Made by a program: the position numbers and the translations under genes. The notes below the pieces were generated by a model. It did not search any database and was not told the origin of the DNA. It worked only from the letters and a program-made list of their open reading frames with translations. Below are positions 1 through 11,721 of a DNA stretch of 64,000 nucleotides, piece by piece. The stretch spans positions 2,976,001 to 3,040,000 of the forward strand of contig JAJQJQ010000020.1 of NCBI GenBank assembly GCA_028622995.1, in the 5' to 3' direction. Numbering within the stretch: position 1 is the stretch's first letter; each line of letters starts with the position of its first letter. This DNA is from Panagrolaimus kolymaensis (Eukaryota; Nematoda; Chromadorea; Rhabditida; Panagrolaimidae).

Positions 1-1604
1 TAAACAATTATGGCGAGTGATAATTCAACTTGGGATAATTTTATTTTTAACTATTGTTACATTTCAAGTATTTTATTCCTCGTCGAGAATATCCGTAATA
101 CAACATTCTTCAAAATTAGCTACTTCTGAACCTATCATGAATTTATATAGATCTTGCTCAAATTCAGCATTTTTTAAGGAAAAAAATAGTACACAATTTA
201 TTAATCTGTATCGAAAATGTGTTGATGCAACTATGCCATCATTTCAATTTGATAAATTTTTTATGGGTCGTTTGGATGAATATAAAATATTTCTTCCTAT
301 GAAAAAAACTTTCGATCAAACTAAATGTATTTGGTTAACAATTGGCATTGGTGGAACAGATAATGCTGAAAAAGAATTTAAAGAAAAATACCCTGAATGT
401 GATCTTTATGGCATTGAACCATCATCAGATCAATTTGCAAATTTCAGTAAATATGGAACTATTGTCCCATATGGCGTCGGTAAAACTAAATTTTCTACTA
501 CAAACTAAACTATCTAGTGGTTTATATTTTTTTAGGTGTAACAGAAGGCAGATTTGAGTTAACAGTTAGAAAAGGTAAACAATATTTCAAAAAAGACGTT
601 GATGTATTATCGTTGGCTGAGATATTGGATAAATATGTTGGATCTCGATTAGTTTATTATATGACCATTGATATCGAAGGTTTTGAATATACAATTTTGA
701 AAGAACTTTTGCATGGAAAAATTTTAGCTGAACAAGGAATCGTTTTTTGTCAGGTTAGTTCGCGGCATCGCTAAATTTTCAAATTATCGGCACTTCTTCA
801 GTTTCTCCACCCTACTTTTTCACTTTTTTTCATTTTTCCCTTATTTTACAGGGGGGGACCAAGGGAATTTCCTACTTTCACAGGGGAGACCAAAGGAATT
901 TTTTATTTTCATATTTTTTTGTTTTTTTTAAAGAAGTAATAGAACCATGGATCCTTTTACTTTTTGGATCCTTGGATTATGGATCCTTTTTAGGATCTGG
1001 ATCTTTAAGATTCTTTATAGGATCTGGATCTTTATGATCCTTTTTTTTGGGATCTTCCTTTTTTCGGATCTTTAATAACCTTTATAGGTTCTAGATCCTT
1101 TGACATTTTAAAGCACTTCAAAATTTAATCTTTTACTAAATAAATAAATTGTAACTCTTTTTATTTGTTGAATTTCAATATATTCAAGTTTGAAACAAAG
1201 GTCTTTGAAGCTTCTATAGTTGAGTGGTTAGTACCCTTGACTGTGAGAAAGTCAAAAGTTCGACTCCCTCTTGAAGAAAAAAAATTCCTTTTGTCTCCGC
1301 TGTGAAAGTAGGAAATTCCCTTGGTCCCTCCTGAATAAGGAAAAAAAGAAAAAAAGTGAAAAAATAGGGTGGAGAAACTGAAGAAGTTCCATTTTTAAAA
1401 CCATTGTAGATTGATGCAGAATTACACGGATCGTTACACGGACCCAACAAAGAAGCAGCTAATATTCTTCATAGTTTTGATATTAGCGCATCCGATTATG
1501 TTCCAGTGTATGCTAAACCATTTTTAATTCACGAAAAAGTTACTTGGGTTAACATTAAAAATGAAATATGTAGAAAAGCTTTTGATATAGAAACATTGTT
1601 ATAA
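1..1604 (+). CDS. FkbM-like methyltransferase, 5' partial
   Basis: The start lies left of the window: the frame is open from base 2 through a hydrophobic segment (LGIILFLTIVTFQVF), so this looks like a type II membrane protein with a lumenal domain. Exons are 1-479, 536-753 and 1410-1604, joining in phase, with stop TAA at 1602-1604. Motifs fit the SAM-dependent FkbM group of nematodes: a glycine-rich motif I (TIGIGGTDNAE), an acidic follow-on (YGIEPS), then DIEGFEYTIL and IDAELHG. FkbM proteins commonly O-methylate sugars or small molecules; the substrate here is unknown. Intron 2 (754-1409) is long because it carries an inverted-repeat insertion with a tRNA-like head. Part of exon 2 is copied at 10252-10415. 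Confidence 0.75.
792..1387. repeat. Inverted repeat inside FkbM intron
   Basis: Arms at about 792-910 and 1280-1387 are near-perfect reverse complements; both contain the words CTTCTTCAGTTTCTCCACCC and GGACCAAGGGAATTTCCTAC. The spacer holds short GGATC(T/C)-rich tandem repeats (about 940-1105). Only the right arm is followed by a tRNA-like head. It may be two opposite copies of one tRNA-derived element or a foldback element. Confidence 0.65.
1209..1276 (+). repeat. tRNA-like (SINE-head-like) sequence
   Basis: Pol III box A (TAGTTGAGTGG, 1217-1227) and box B (AGTTCGACTCC, 1257-1267) lie at tRNA spacing. The T stem pairs poorly, so it is not a working tRNA. It sits at the edge of the inverted-repeat insertion, as the head of a tRNA-derived SINE would. 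Confidence 0.5.
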
Positions 1605-1700
1605 TTTTTTAAAACTATCATTTTTAATATTTTTTTGTTTAAACTTATAAATAGCAATATTTTCTCTTTTTAAATAAAATGTTTGCTTTAAAAGTCAATA

Positions 1701-2066
1701 TCTGTAAGAATCGAGCAAAAACGCAATTTTGCGGACATATCAAAATATCTTTACACACAAGATCGAGCGGAAAGTTCTATAAGCAGAATAAAATTCTCCA
1801 TAAAATTTTAGATTTTTTGAGCTAAAAAAATAAATCTCCGTAATTGTGCATCAAAAATGTTTTCCTTCAGAGAAAATAAAAAAAATTTTTGTAACGTATT
1901 ATGCAAATTTTCACTGAAGGAAAACATTTTTGATGCACAATTACGGAGATTTATTTTTTTAGCTCAAAATACTTAAAATTTTATGGAGAATTTTATTCTG
2001 CTTATAGAACTTTCCGCTCGATCTTGGTGAATTTCACGTTTCCGCCTGTTTCTCGGTTCTTACAGA
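1701..2066. mobile_element. Long-palindrome MITE with TA flanks
   Basis: Two arms of roughly 155 bp are reverse complements, beginning TCTGTAAGAA and ending in its complement. A TA dinucleotide flanks each side (1699-1700 and 2067-2068), as in Tc1/mariner-type insertions. There is no open frame. It lies just after the FkbM gene. Confidence 0.7.
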
Positions 2067-2486
2067 TATTGGGTTTTAAATCGTTTAAAAAAAGTTACAA
2101 TATTTTTAATTGTAACAAGCGTAATCTATAATTTTTTTTTTATTCTGAAGCAAGAAACATAAAAAATCGCACAGGTCAAGTAAAAAAGTAAAAGAATAGA
2201 TTAGTACCATCATTAACCGCTGAAATCAACCTTTTAAAATTCATAATGAACCAAAGAAAATAATTCTTGATTTTTTACGAGTTTGAATGTTTTTGATTTG
2301 TAACTAAAATTGTCATCCTGAAGATTTATTAGATGCATAACTTGCTTTTATTCTAAGAAAAATTTATGTTTTTATTAACATGGTGAATTTTTTCTTTCTT
2401 TAGAAGTATGGATACTATTAATCAAGAAAACAAAATATTTTTTAGTCTTTTTGTAATTTTAAATAATTCATTCTTCAATTTTCATT

Positions 2487-2610
2487 ATGTTTTTTTAAAC
2501 TCATCAAATATTCCCAAATATTGAATAAGGCTTCACATACTTGTGGTGAATTAGTGATATTAAATTTTTTGATTCCATTTTTATCTAAGAAATTTATTTG
2601 AACGTTAAAC
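2487..2610 (-). other. Orphan coding-like fragment
   Basis: On the minus strand about 45 codons read openly to a stop (contains FLDKNGIKKFNITNSPQ, then VCEALFNIWEYLM). Composition looks like protein, but there is no clear start, no splice link to gene A and no recognised family. It could be a left-over last exon of a lost gene or chance. Confidence 0.25.
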
Positions 2611-2741
2611 ATTTTTAAACCTTTTCCGGAAAACTGCTTTTAAGTCATTTATGTATTCTTAACAAAGTATGTTTTTTGCAGCTTTGAATTACCATTTGGA
2701 TGCGCAGTAAAAAACTTTAATTGGATACAATGAAAAAGAAT

Positions 2742-5273
2742 TTAAATTAAACCATTTTTATTATCTATAAAATCTAACGCCTTTTGCGTTGCTTTATCAA
2801 TTTCAATTTTTAATTTTCTTAAACCAAAAATTGAAATATGTAGTTTGTCCCTGAATAATGGTAGATGGGTCTCATCATCGATGGCATCACAAATTCCATT
2901 TTTACAAAAAGCATCTCTGTAATCAAAGAAGAAACACTTGGTACAGTTTACTTTTTTTAAGTAATCGGCCATAACTATTTTATCACCCTAAAAATGCTTA
3001 AAGTACATATAAATAATTCAAAGATTTCTTACTTCTATTTTAGTTTTTAAGTTTATTGGTAAACCGTAAAATCTTCTTCTTAAATATTCCAGTACAACGA
3101 CAGAAGAATGTTCTATTTTTCCGGTACTCATTATTATTGCAGAAGTGTATTTTTGAACAAATTCAAAAGTTTCTTTCCATATCCTCAAGTTTTCTGGATT
3201 GTTATCAAAGCGAAGTGGGCCAACTTGATTACCCAAGAACTGAACAAGATAAACGATATCAGGTTTATAATAAACTAGAGAATCTTTAATAATCTTTGTT
3301 AGTCGATTACATTGAATTTTATGATTTGTTTTAGTTGGGCCAACATGCGGAAAAGAACACGCGCTTCCATAAATAAGAATCAATCGTTTGAATGCAGGAT
3401 TAGAAGTAATAGCTTTAATGACATTTCGTGCAAAGCTGTTCCCTATTAATAAAGCAGTCATATTTGCCTTAGGATTTGCTACCATATCACATTGATGCAC
3501 ATAAATGTTATTTCTTTCAATATTAATGTAAACATTTTTCTTGCAAACCAAGGGCTTTCCAAAAGACATGATGTCATTTTTTATTCTCTCTGCCGCTTCC
3601 AAATCGTTTATTCTTGACCATTCTTGGGGTAGGATAAGTTTTAAAGAAAAGTTTTCTGCCTTTGCAAAAAAATTCATAGTTGTGTTATGCGTGACTTTTT
3701 CATTTTCAGTTACAATCTGTAAAGTTTTTGTTTTTAACAAATAAATAATTACTCTTTGGAAAGCTTTTATTTTAAACCAATATAAATTCTTGATTAAGTA
3801 AAACTTACATGTTGTGTTGCAATAAATGCCACTATGCTTCCATAAATTACTATCAAAACTATCGTTAATTTACAAATGTTCTCGCTAAAAGATATTAACG
3901 TTTTTTCTAATACATAATGTATCACAATAGCAATACTGATAGATATCAAACATAAAATTAATCCTTCTGAAAATAAAATGATTACCAATTTTAAGGTTGT
4001 GTAAATTTTTTAAATAAAAGTTTAAATTTATTTTAACTTTTCCATTAATTTTTCAAAAAATGCATGTTTTTTAAGACTAGAAAATGCTTTAAAAATTTGG
4101 AATTTCAGAGAGTGTTAATGTGCTAAAAAAGATAACAGACAAAAGTTTAACCAAACCTGGTAAATTAAAGGTAGTGTTGTCATAAACATGTCGAGCAAAG
4201 GTTGTTACCGGCCAATGAATCAAATATAAAAGATAGGAAATATTTCCTATAAAAACAAAGATTTCTGAAACTATGGAAGCAAAATAAGTAGTTGAAAAGC
4301 CATTTGATTCAATATGTTCAGAAAAAATAATAATTAAGCTTGTAGCTAATAAAACAATGGGACTCAGAATCATTCTTTCAATAGAAAACGGCAAGAAAAT
4401 TAATGAAATAACGATAGCAAAGAGAAAATTTCGAAGGAGAATATTCGAGCGAAATGTTATCGATTGTGCTAATATTCCAATTCCAAATTGCCATAAACGA
4501 AATAAAGTAAATTCATATTGTAAAATGGAATTTGTTGACGTCAATTGGAAAAAATATGAAACAAAGCATAGAACCAACATAGATGAAAAATAAATTTTGT
4601 AGTTTACATATTTTTTTAAATAAACTATTAATGGAAAAATTAAATAAAATTGCATTTCGACAGCCAAAGACCAACAATGGCGGAAAAATCGATAACTGGA
4701 TCTCTAAAAAAGCAATCTCGCCATATCTCATGTATTTAAAAAAACAAACGATTTCAAAATATGCTAATTCTTCAGTAAAATCATAATAATTTGAAATAAA
4801 AAATATACTTTGTTTTGCATCTTGAATGATAGTTGGATATTCAGAACGAAAAACAGTTATTTTAAGAAATAACAAAGTTAATAAAATAATGCATGCAAAA
4901 ATAGGTACAATTCTTTTTATTCTTCGAAAATAAAAATTCATTAAACTAAAATCTTTTTTCTTATCCGAAGCAAATAACATTGCCATTAAAAAACCAGAAA
5001 TAACAAAAAATCTAGAAAAAAAAATTATAAAAAAGTTTTAAACGTTTTTTTTGTGAAAATTTTAGTTGTATCTTTAATCAGTAAAAATGGTTATCAAAGT
5101 ATGTATTTGTTTCCATTTTCAAAAAGTCAAACAACTTACATATCGACTCCAAGAAAACCATTAGGAAATTTTTCAGGCCAAATATGAAAAGCTAAAACGC
5201 CAATAATTGCAATGGCCCTCCAACATTGAAGATCGTCTCGTTTTTTATGTTGTTGAATTGTTATGCTTGACAT
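2742..5273 (-). CDS. Acyltransferase-3 / SGNH protein (gene A)
   Basis: Exons, 5' to 3': 5273-5140, 5011-4750, 4703-4157, 3966-3809, 3716-3033 and 2987-2742. All junctions are in phase, giving 676 aa, the usual size of OafA-like two-domain proteins. The N-terminal multi-pass acyltransferase-3 domain has its catalytic-type His (AFHIWP, His30), FFVISGFLM, RRIKRI and WSLAVEMQFYL. The C-terminal extracytoplasmic domain is SGNH-like: LLIGNSFA (Ser near 461) and a late DKLHIS (His near 645). The family moves acyl groups across a membrane onto sugars or lipids; the acceptor here is unknown. An inverted paralog at 31318-33764 shares a 987-bp nearly identical tract with it. No break found. Confidence 0.85.
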
Positions 5274-6037
5274 TTTACTCTCTTCTTCGACCAATAATTA
5301 TTGATAAATAAACATATTAAAAAAATTATCTGAAAATGCAAATATTTGTAAACTTGTGTTTTAAAACGTCATGTGGGACTTTGGTTGGGAAAAGAGGAAA
5401 TAACCGTTTTTTAAATTTCGCGACGCTATCCAAATATTTGTAAAGCAACATCTTGCTAGCAAAAGAGAAAAGAGATTTATCGTAAATTTAATATACTATG
5501 GTTTAGAAAAGCTCTAAACGCGTTTGACAAAAAGCAGCTAAAAATAGTAAGGAAAAATAACTATTTAAATTGAAACATTTCATTGTTTTTACATTCAATT
5601 TATTTACAGTATATTATTAAGTTTATAGATTTTAACCACATTCAAACTAAATAAAGATTTAATGATAAAACAATGATTCTTTTCCTAAAAGAATATGGCA
5701 ATAAAATATAGTAAAATATGGTCCGATTTTATAATTTAGAATTTGAAATATTCAATAATGCAAAATACTGTGTGATATAACTAAATTCAACGAAACTTTT
5801 TACCGAAATTAAAGTAGATATTTATTATTATTTTTTTCATAATTCAATATTTTTACAATAACAATGATCAACTATAACTAAATTGCATCGTTTGCCCATT
5901 CCATATGGATCAATGCGATTTCCAAAATCAAGCATATTCTTTATTTCACCTTGTTTTTGATCAAAATAAACATAGGTCCACCAACGAGCACTTTTGATAA
6001 AATATTTTGTTTGAAAAGTGACTTTGTAAACATCCCG

Positions 6038-6068
6038 CCGCACCCCTCGCTTCGCTCGGGGTGCGGCT
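6038..6068. repeat. GC-rich hairpin
   Basis: A perfect 10-bp stem (GCCGCACCCC, 6038-6047, with its complement at 6059-6068) encloses an 11-base loop. It stands out in very AT-rich DNA. Function unknown. Confidence 0.5.
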
Positions 6069-6445
6069 GTTTTAGCAATGAGAACGCCCGATCTGCTAAC
6101 CGAAATTTATGATTTTTTTTATTTCGTGTAATTATGTTGATATTAGAGGGCTCTTTAGGGTCAATTTTTCGTCGCATTGACGAATTTTTAAAAAAAATAG
6201 AAGGAAGTATAGAAAAAAAGTGCTTAATCACAACATTTTAAAAGTTCACAATGTCCCGCTGAGCGTTGCAGCAAAGTTAACGCATATTCTGGCTATAAAA
6301 ATCGTTTTCTCCACCCTCAATTACCTCTATGAGTAAGCTAACTTTAAAAAACATCACATAAAAATAGATGTATGCCGCTATGGAAATTTAAATATTTTGA
6401 TTTAGAGTAAAAATATCATTGGCTAAAGTTCCTTGTTATACATTT

Positions 6446-6512
6446 GCTGTGTGGCGTAGGCGTTGAAGGCGGTGATGTTTGGATATTTCTGTCATAGGTT
6501 CGAATCCCCACA
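6446..6512 (+). repeat. tRNA-like pseudogene or SINE head
   Basis: Box A TGGCGTAGGCG (6452-6462) and box B GGTTCGAATCC (6497-6507) both fit the Pol III consensus exactly, and a T-run follows from about 6514. The acceptor stem pairs 6 of 7 bases but the T stem pairs at only two positions, so it is not a working tRNA. Confidence 0.5.
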
Positions 6513-7577
6513 ATTTTTTTTTATTAATTGTTTTAATTGAATTGAGACAATTATATCCAAATAATTTTTTATGATTTTTAATAATGTTTTCATTAGAAAA
6601 TATGCAAATTTTTAATAAAATATTCACAAATTTTACTTTTTTTATGAATATTAAGTTTCTTTATTATGAAATTAAAGCGAAATTATTTTTAACGATTTTC
6701 AATGAAATTTTTTTTAACTAAGCTTTTGGATCGTATATTTTTTTTTCTAAATTTAATTGGATTAGCATACAAAACTTTTAGGTATTCTAAACGCAAAATT
6801 TAATTAAAAGTACGCTGACGTTTAGTTTATGAAAAGAATAAACATAGGGAACTTTTTTTATTATTTTCGGTGAGTTTAATCGAAAAGTAACTTGAATATT
6901 TCCTTCTTATTAATTTTTATTGTTCGTTCGTTTTCGATTACTTTTGGTCGCAGTTCCAGGGCTACTAGGCTTCGCTATTTCCCATACATATTATTATTCT
7001 TTTTCTCTCTGTTTTTTTGTATCTTATCTTGAAATCTTTTATATTAAAATAGGAAATTCACCTAAAAAATTTGCATAAATTAGAATGAAACTATATTTTG
7101 TTTTCCAAGCGCGATGAAATGATTTGGGTAATTTTCATATACATAAAAAATCAGCAAAACATGGGTTTGCTTGCTGCGCAAATTAAGTGATTTAACTATT
7201 GTAAGCTTGCTCGATGACTATAACCTTAACTTTTTGCGAATTTTTCACAAGCTGGTATAAATTTTTTTTTAATGGTTCAGTTCATTGTTTATTTTGATTC
7301 GTGCAAAAAAAAAGTTTTAAAGGCTTACACATGTTTCAATTTTTAGGATCTCATTATTGAAAATTAAGTGATTAAAATAGACACGAGTGATAAGATTGTT
7401 CGGGAAAAGTTTTAATTTTTATAAAAGTCAATACAATAACTTTTTGGAAAAGTAATTATTAAAACATAGGCATTAATACGAGTGGCAATTTTGTATTTTT
7501 CAATAAAACAAGTAAGATCGCCGACCGGAGGCAGCGGAGTTTCTAGTAATTATTGTTGCAGACGGCTCAAGAGATTA

Positions 7578-8188
7578 GTGCACAAGATTACTATGTAAAA
7601 AAACAAAAGGCTGTTCAGGAAAAAACTTTTAGACGGCTAATGAGATTAAATTTTTTTTATTGATTTCAATAAATTATTTTATATGTTACACTGAAACAAA
7701 CAGCCGCAGCACCGTCTTCGATTGTTATTACCCAACTTCTTTACCAACTATTTAATATTGAAAAATTTTTTTAAAAATGTTAAAAATTAAAAATTTTGTT
7801 TTATTCTTGATTAGATAAGATGTAAAAGCAACTCGTATATTCGCAAGATTTTTGATGTAAAAAATGTTTTGGTGTAAATTGAAAAAAATAATAATTATAA
7901 GGTCAATTACAAAATAAAATTTTTAGTTTTTTTTTCCAATTTTCTATTGTTTTCTGAAACAAAGCATGTTTGAAAAAAGGTATTTTAAGCAAAAAATTTA
8001 AATATAACTAATTGTCGGACCAAAAATTTTTTTACTGTTAAAAATCGAAGACGGTGCTGCGGCTGTTTGTTTCAGTGTAACATATAAAATAATTTATTGA
8101 AATCAATAAAAAAAATTTAATCTCATTAGCCGTCTAAAAGTTTTTTCCTGAACAGCCTTTTGTTTTTTTACATAGTAATCTTGTGCAC
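7578..8188. mobile_element. MITE with ~145-bp TIRs in DUF229 stop codon
   Basis: Left arm about 7578-7725 and right arm about 8046-8188 are reverse complements (outer ends GTGCACAAGATTACTATG). A TA sits on both sides (7576-7577 and 8189-8190), suggesting a Tc1/mariner-type target. The inner ~320 bp has no gene. The right end abuts the coding end of the DUF229 gene. Confidence 0.75.
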
Positions 8189-10028
8189 TAATTAAAATTT
8201 TCATCATTTGGGACAGCAACTTGTATAATAATAGGCTCAAAACTAGAATCTAACTCATGCATAATGCAATCATTTCGCAAAGGATACAATTGTTTGTTAG
8301 CATCTTCGAATATTTGTTTTATTATTTTCGAACCTAAAGGATCTTGAGGCGCTAATAATGTCACATTATAGCGACAAAGACAATATGCTGGAGAAATACC
8401 CATTGAAAAGCAGTCACGATCAGGTAATTCTTGAAATAAATTTTGCCCATGTAAAGTTATATTTTTCGGTATTTCAACATTTGACATTTTTGCTATTTCA
8501 ATAAGTGTTGCATACACGTCGTAATGGGTTACCATTTTCTGAGTGTTGGTATTTAACGCTGCTACAAATTTTGCATCATTTCTAAATGATTTTGGCAGAG
8601 AAATAAAAAATACGGGGTTGTTATTTTCATATGCTACCACCTCTTCAAACCGATAATAACCATATGTAGGGCCATGATCTGCCATTAAAATAAAGAAAGA
8701 ATTGTCAAGCTAAAAATAATTTTTTATTTATTAATAACTTTTTTTCAAAAAATTGCATTCCTTTTTAAGTTCTTAAAAAAATTCTTTTGCTTTGATTGAA
8801 TTAATGTTTCTAAATGCCTATAAAAAATTTGTGCTAGGATTTTATGGATTTATTCAAACACATAAATAAATAAACAATTTGCTTCAAAAAAATTTTCTTA
8901 GTTGTGTTTCACTTTAATACCATTATACCTTTTTTCTTTTAATAAAAATAATTAAAGTTTAGATTAGTTAATTATTAAACATACTTCTTCTTTTTGTTTA
9001 ATTAAAAATTCGACTAACATATCATCAGCAGCAAACAAGGTTGAAGGGCCGTCATGAGATAATCGAGTATTCCAAGTAAGAGAAAATTTTGGTTTATTAC
9101 CGTAACCAAAATTAAACTGTGATAATGCTTTAAGCATGTAATTAAAAGTTATTGTATAGCACTGTTTTATATAGCTAATAGAAAAGTTATTGAAAAATCG
9201 CCACAACATATGCATTGGTTTTACCTTATCAAAATAAAAGACTGAATAAACATCCTCGCTTAGAAGATATGCGTATCCGCCGCGTTCAAAAATATTTCCA
9301 ATATAATGTGATTGAAATGTTTGAGAATCATTGACGAATTTAACAAGAGTTGAAGGCACATTAGGATTTAAAACTTGTTTACCTATAAAGGCAGCATGCC
9401 CATTTGGGTTTGAATTGAAACCGACTTTGTTCAAATATGGAAAATCAAAGGCTGATAGCTCATGTTCGAGATAATTTAGTGACTTTGGAAGTGATCGAAT
9501 TGCATGTGATCGAGAAGTGGAATCTAATACAAGTATGTGAACGCTATATCCATTCGTAGCCGAAATTTTTTTAGGTTTAATTTGAAAATAAGGAGCATTA
9601 TAATATGGTTTTCTTGAATGACCTTCGATAAAGCATTTAACATTAAAAATATCACAATCCACTGGCTTTGATATTCATTCCCAAGTATTGTGTACATAAT
9701 TATTACCAGATATATGGTTTAAGCATCTCCATTGGCAGGCTGTTTTATTCATTGCTAATGTTTTATTTAGCATTAGAAAATCATTATCAAAATATGTTAA
9801 ATCATTTATTTCTTCTTTGCAGTTTAAAGGTTGTGAGGACATATATGGGAATATGGCTGGATCCCAAGGATTAGATAGTTTAAGTTTACAAGTAGGACCT
9901 GAGGTGAATAATTTTTGTAAACAGTTTCCATCCCATGTAACATCGGCAACGGTTTGATAATATAAAATTAAACCAGAAGAAATTATAAAAATTAATGTGA
10001 AAATAATACATACCAATTTCAAATTCAT
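8188..10028 (-). pseudogene. DUF229 sulfatase/phosphatase-like gene, in-frame TGA
   Basis: Exons 10028-8985 and 8709-8188 join in phase 0 (522 codons including stops). The N terminus is a signal anchor (LVCIIFTLIFIISSGLILYY). DUF229 features are an N-terminal Cys-rich stalk, VDCDIFNVKCF, the LVLDSTSRSHAIRSLP block, and MADHGP (metal-site Asp-His). The family belongs to the alkaline phosphatase/sulfatase fold and is expanded in nematodes; substrates are unknown. A TGA at 9675-9677 interrupts the stalk between NTWE and ISKPVDCD, and I find no intron that removes it in phase. Hence a nonsense allele, pseudogene or assembly error. The terminal TAG is formed by the flanking TA plus the first base of the MITE. 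Confidence 0.75.
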
Positions 10029-10251
10029 TTTATAGTATATTTTTAAATAATTTAAATAAATAAGTATTAAAAAAATTTTTGCAAAATTTTATACTATGCA
10101 ATGATCAACCTAAAAAATTTTGATTTTGTCAAGATTGTGTTATTATGTTTAGCCTAAAAGGAAAGCAAATAAATGTAAATTCAATGGATTTTTTTCTTTA
10201 TAAAAAAAACTCATGGGTTGCAAAATGAAAACGGGAGTATATTTTTTGTTA

Positions 10252-10415
10252 TTTTAGGTGTAACAGAAGGCAGATTTGAGTTAACAGTTAGAAAAGGTAA
10301 ACAATATTTCAAAAAAGACGTTGATGTATTATCGTTGGCTGAGATATTGGATAAATATGTTGGATCTCGATTAGTTTATTATATGACCATTGATATCGAA
10401 GGTTTTGAATATACA
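10252..10415 (+). pseudogene. Copied FkbM exon 2 fragment
   Basis: This stretch matches 530-693 base for base as far as I can read, from the acceptor TTTTAG through the DIEGFEYT codons, and diverges abruptly on both sides. No other methyltransferase exon is nearby, so it is an isolated copy in the same orientation as the source. Confidence 0.8.
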
Positions 10416-11721
10416 TAGTGCCTATGGAAGGAAGGATGAAAGAGTAAAGAGGAAGATTGGAGAGTACCGGAAAACGAGGAAAATATACAAACGGCGGTAA
10501 AAAATGGGAAAACCAAATACTTTTGGACAGATTTTGAATACGACCATCATTTTTGAAGCGTCTACAAGTTTTGCTACCTTTTTTGGAACATCGGATAAAT
10601 AATATATCAAACCTTCATTTATGATATTTACACAAACTGTGTTACCCTTTTTCCCCGGAACTGTGACCTTTTTCTTCCATACCATGTGTGAGATATCTTA
10701 CCCCTAAAATGTGAGCTTTTCTCATCAAATGTTGTGGAAGATAAACTTACACAATGGCCAGCCAGAATGACTACTTCTTACACATTTCTGTGCCATTATC
10801 TTACACCGTTTTGTTGAAGTTTTTTCCATGACTTTTTTTCAGTGCAAAGAATCGTTTTTGTCAGTTAATTTGTCGTCTTTCATTAATATTAACGGCATAT
10901 GTAAAATTCTTTTTATCATTATCAAATTTCCTACAAATAAATTTAAAAAAAAATGAACTTTTTATCCATTTAAATACTTGGCATGTGTAGTAGAAAAAAC
11001 TTTGATGAAGACGGCTAAAAGCAAATGAACATCAGTTTCAGGTTTTTGGTCAAAAATTTTTTAATATAATAATGCATTTTTAGCTTACATATTTTTGAGT
11101 TGTATTGATTTCGTTTAAATTTAATTTAAAGCGTTACTGTTCGAGACAATTTAAATTTAAAAAGAGGTTTTACCCTTCAGCGAATATTTCAGCCATCCAT
11201 TTTAAAGAACAAAAAGCTTATTATTAGTGTTACTCGTAGGGGTTTAGCAATTTTGAAACTTTTGATCTTTTGTAAAAGCCTTTCTTTAAATTTTGTTTAT
11301 CTTCGTTTTAACCTTTAGTTCGTTTTTCTTATTTTTCTTCTTTCTCACGAACGACTAATTTTTGATTGTGAAATTTTGTCTTTGTCTAAAAAAGAGAGCG
11401 CTTTTGCCGCATCCGTAAAGGTGGCTGGCACCGCGCACTTTTCTAGAAGCGTTTAGAAGCTGCTCATCTCAGGGCAGCCTAAACGGAATCCGTATAAAAA
11501 GGACTCGACATTAAAGATCGGGGTCGATTTTTGTTTCACTTTTATTTTTGGTTGCTTTGGAGTTTGGTTGAAGAGAGATTGGAAATAAAATAAAATAGAA
11601 TAAATAAATTTGTCTAATTCTCTCCCATCGCAGAAAGAGCTCAAGACCGTTCAAGCCAAGGGCCCCGTAACAATTAGTATATTTTTATTTATGGAAAAAA
11701 GTTAAAATTAAGAAAAAGTAA
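10416..11721. other. Intergenic between DUF229 and GT11 gene C
   Basis: I see no gene, RNA or clear repeat. Open frames are short and lack protein-like features. Confidence 0.4.

Larger units (their letters stand above)
5274..7577. other. Intergenic, low-complexity AT-rich
   Basis: No supportable gene. It holds a GC-rich hairpin at 6038-6068 and a tRNA-like sequence at 6446-6512, listed separately. The other open frames here are short and lack family features. Confidence 0.5.

Noticed and set aside
4357..4786. Plus-strand open frames over gene A (and mirror frames over A2)
   Set aside because: They are antisense shadows of the acyltransferase exons and occur in both copies only because the tract is identical.
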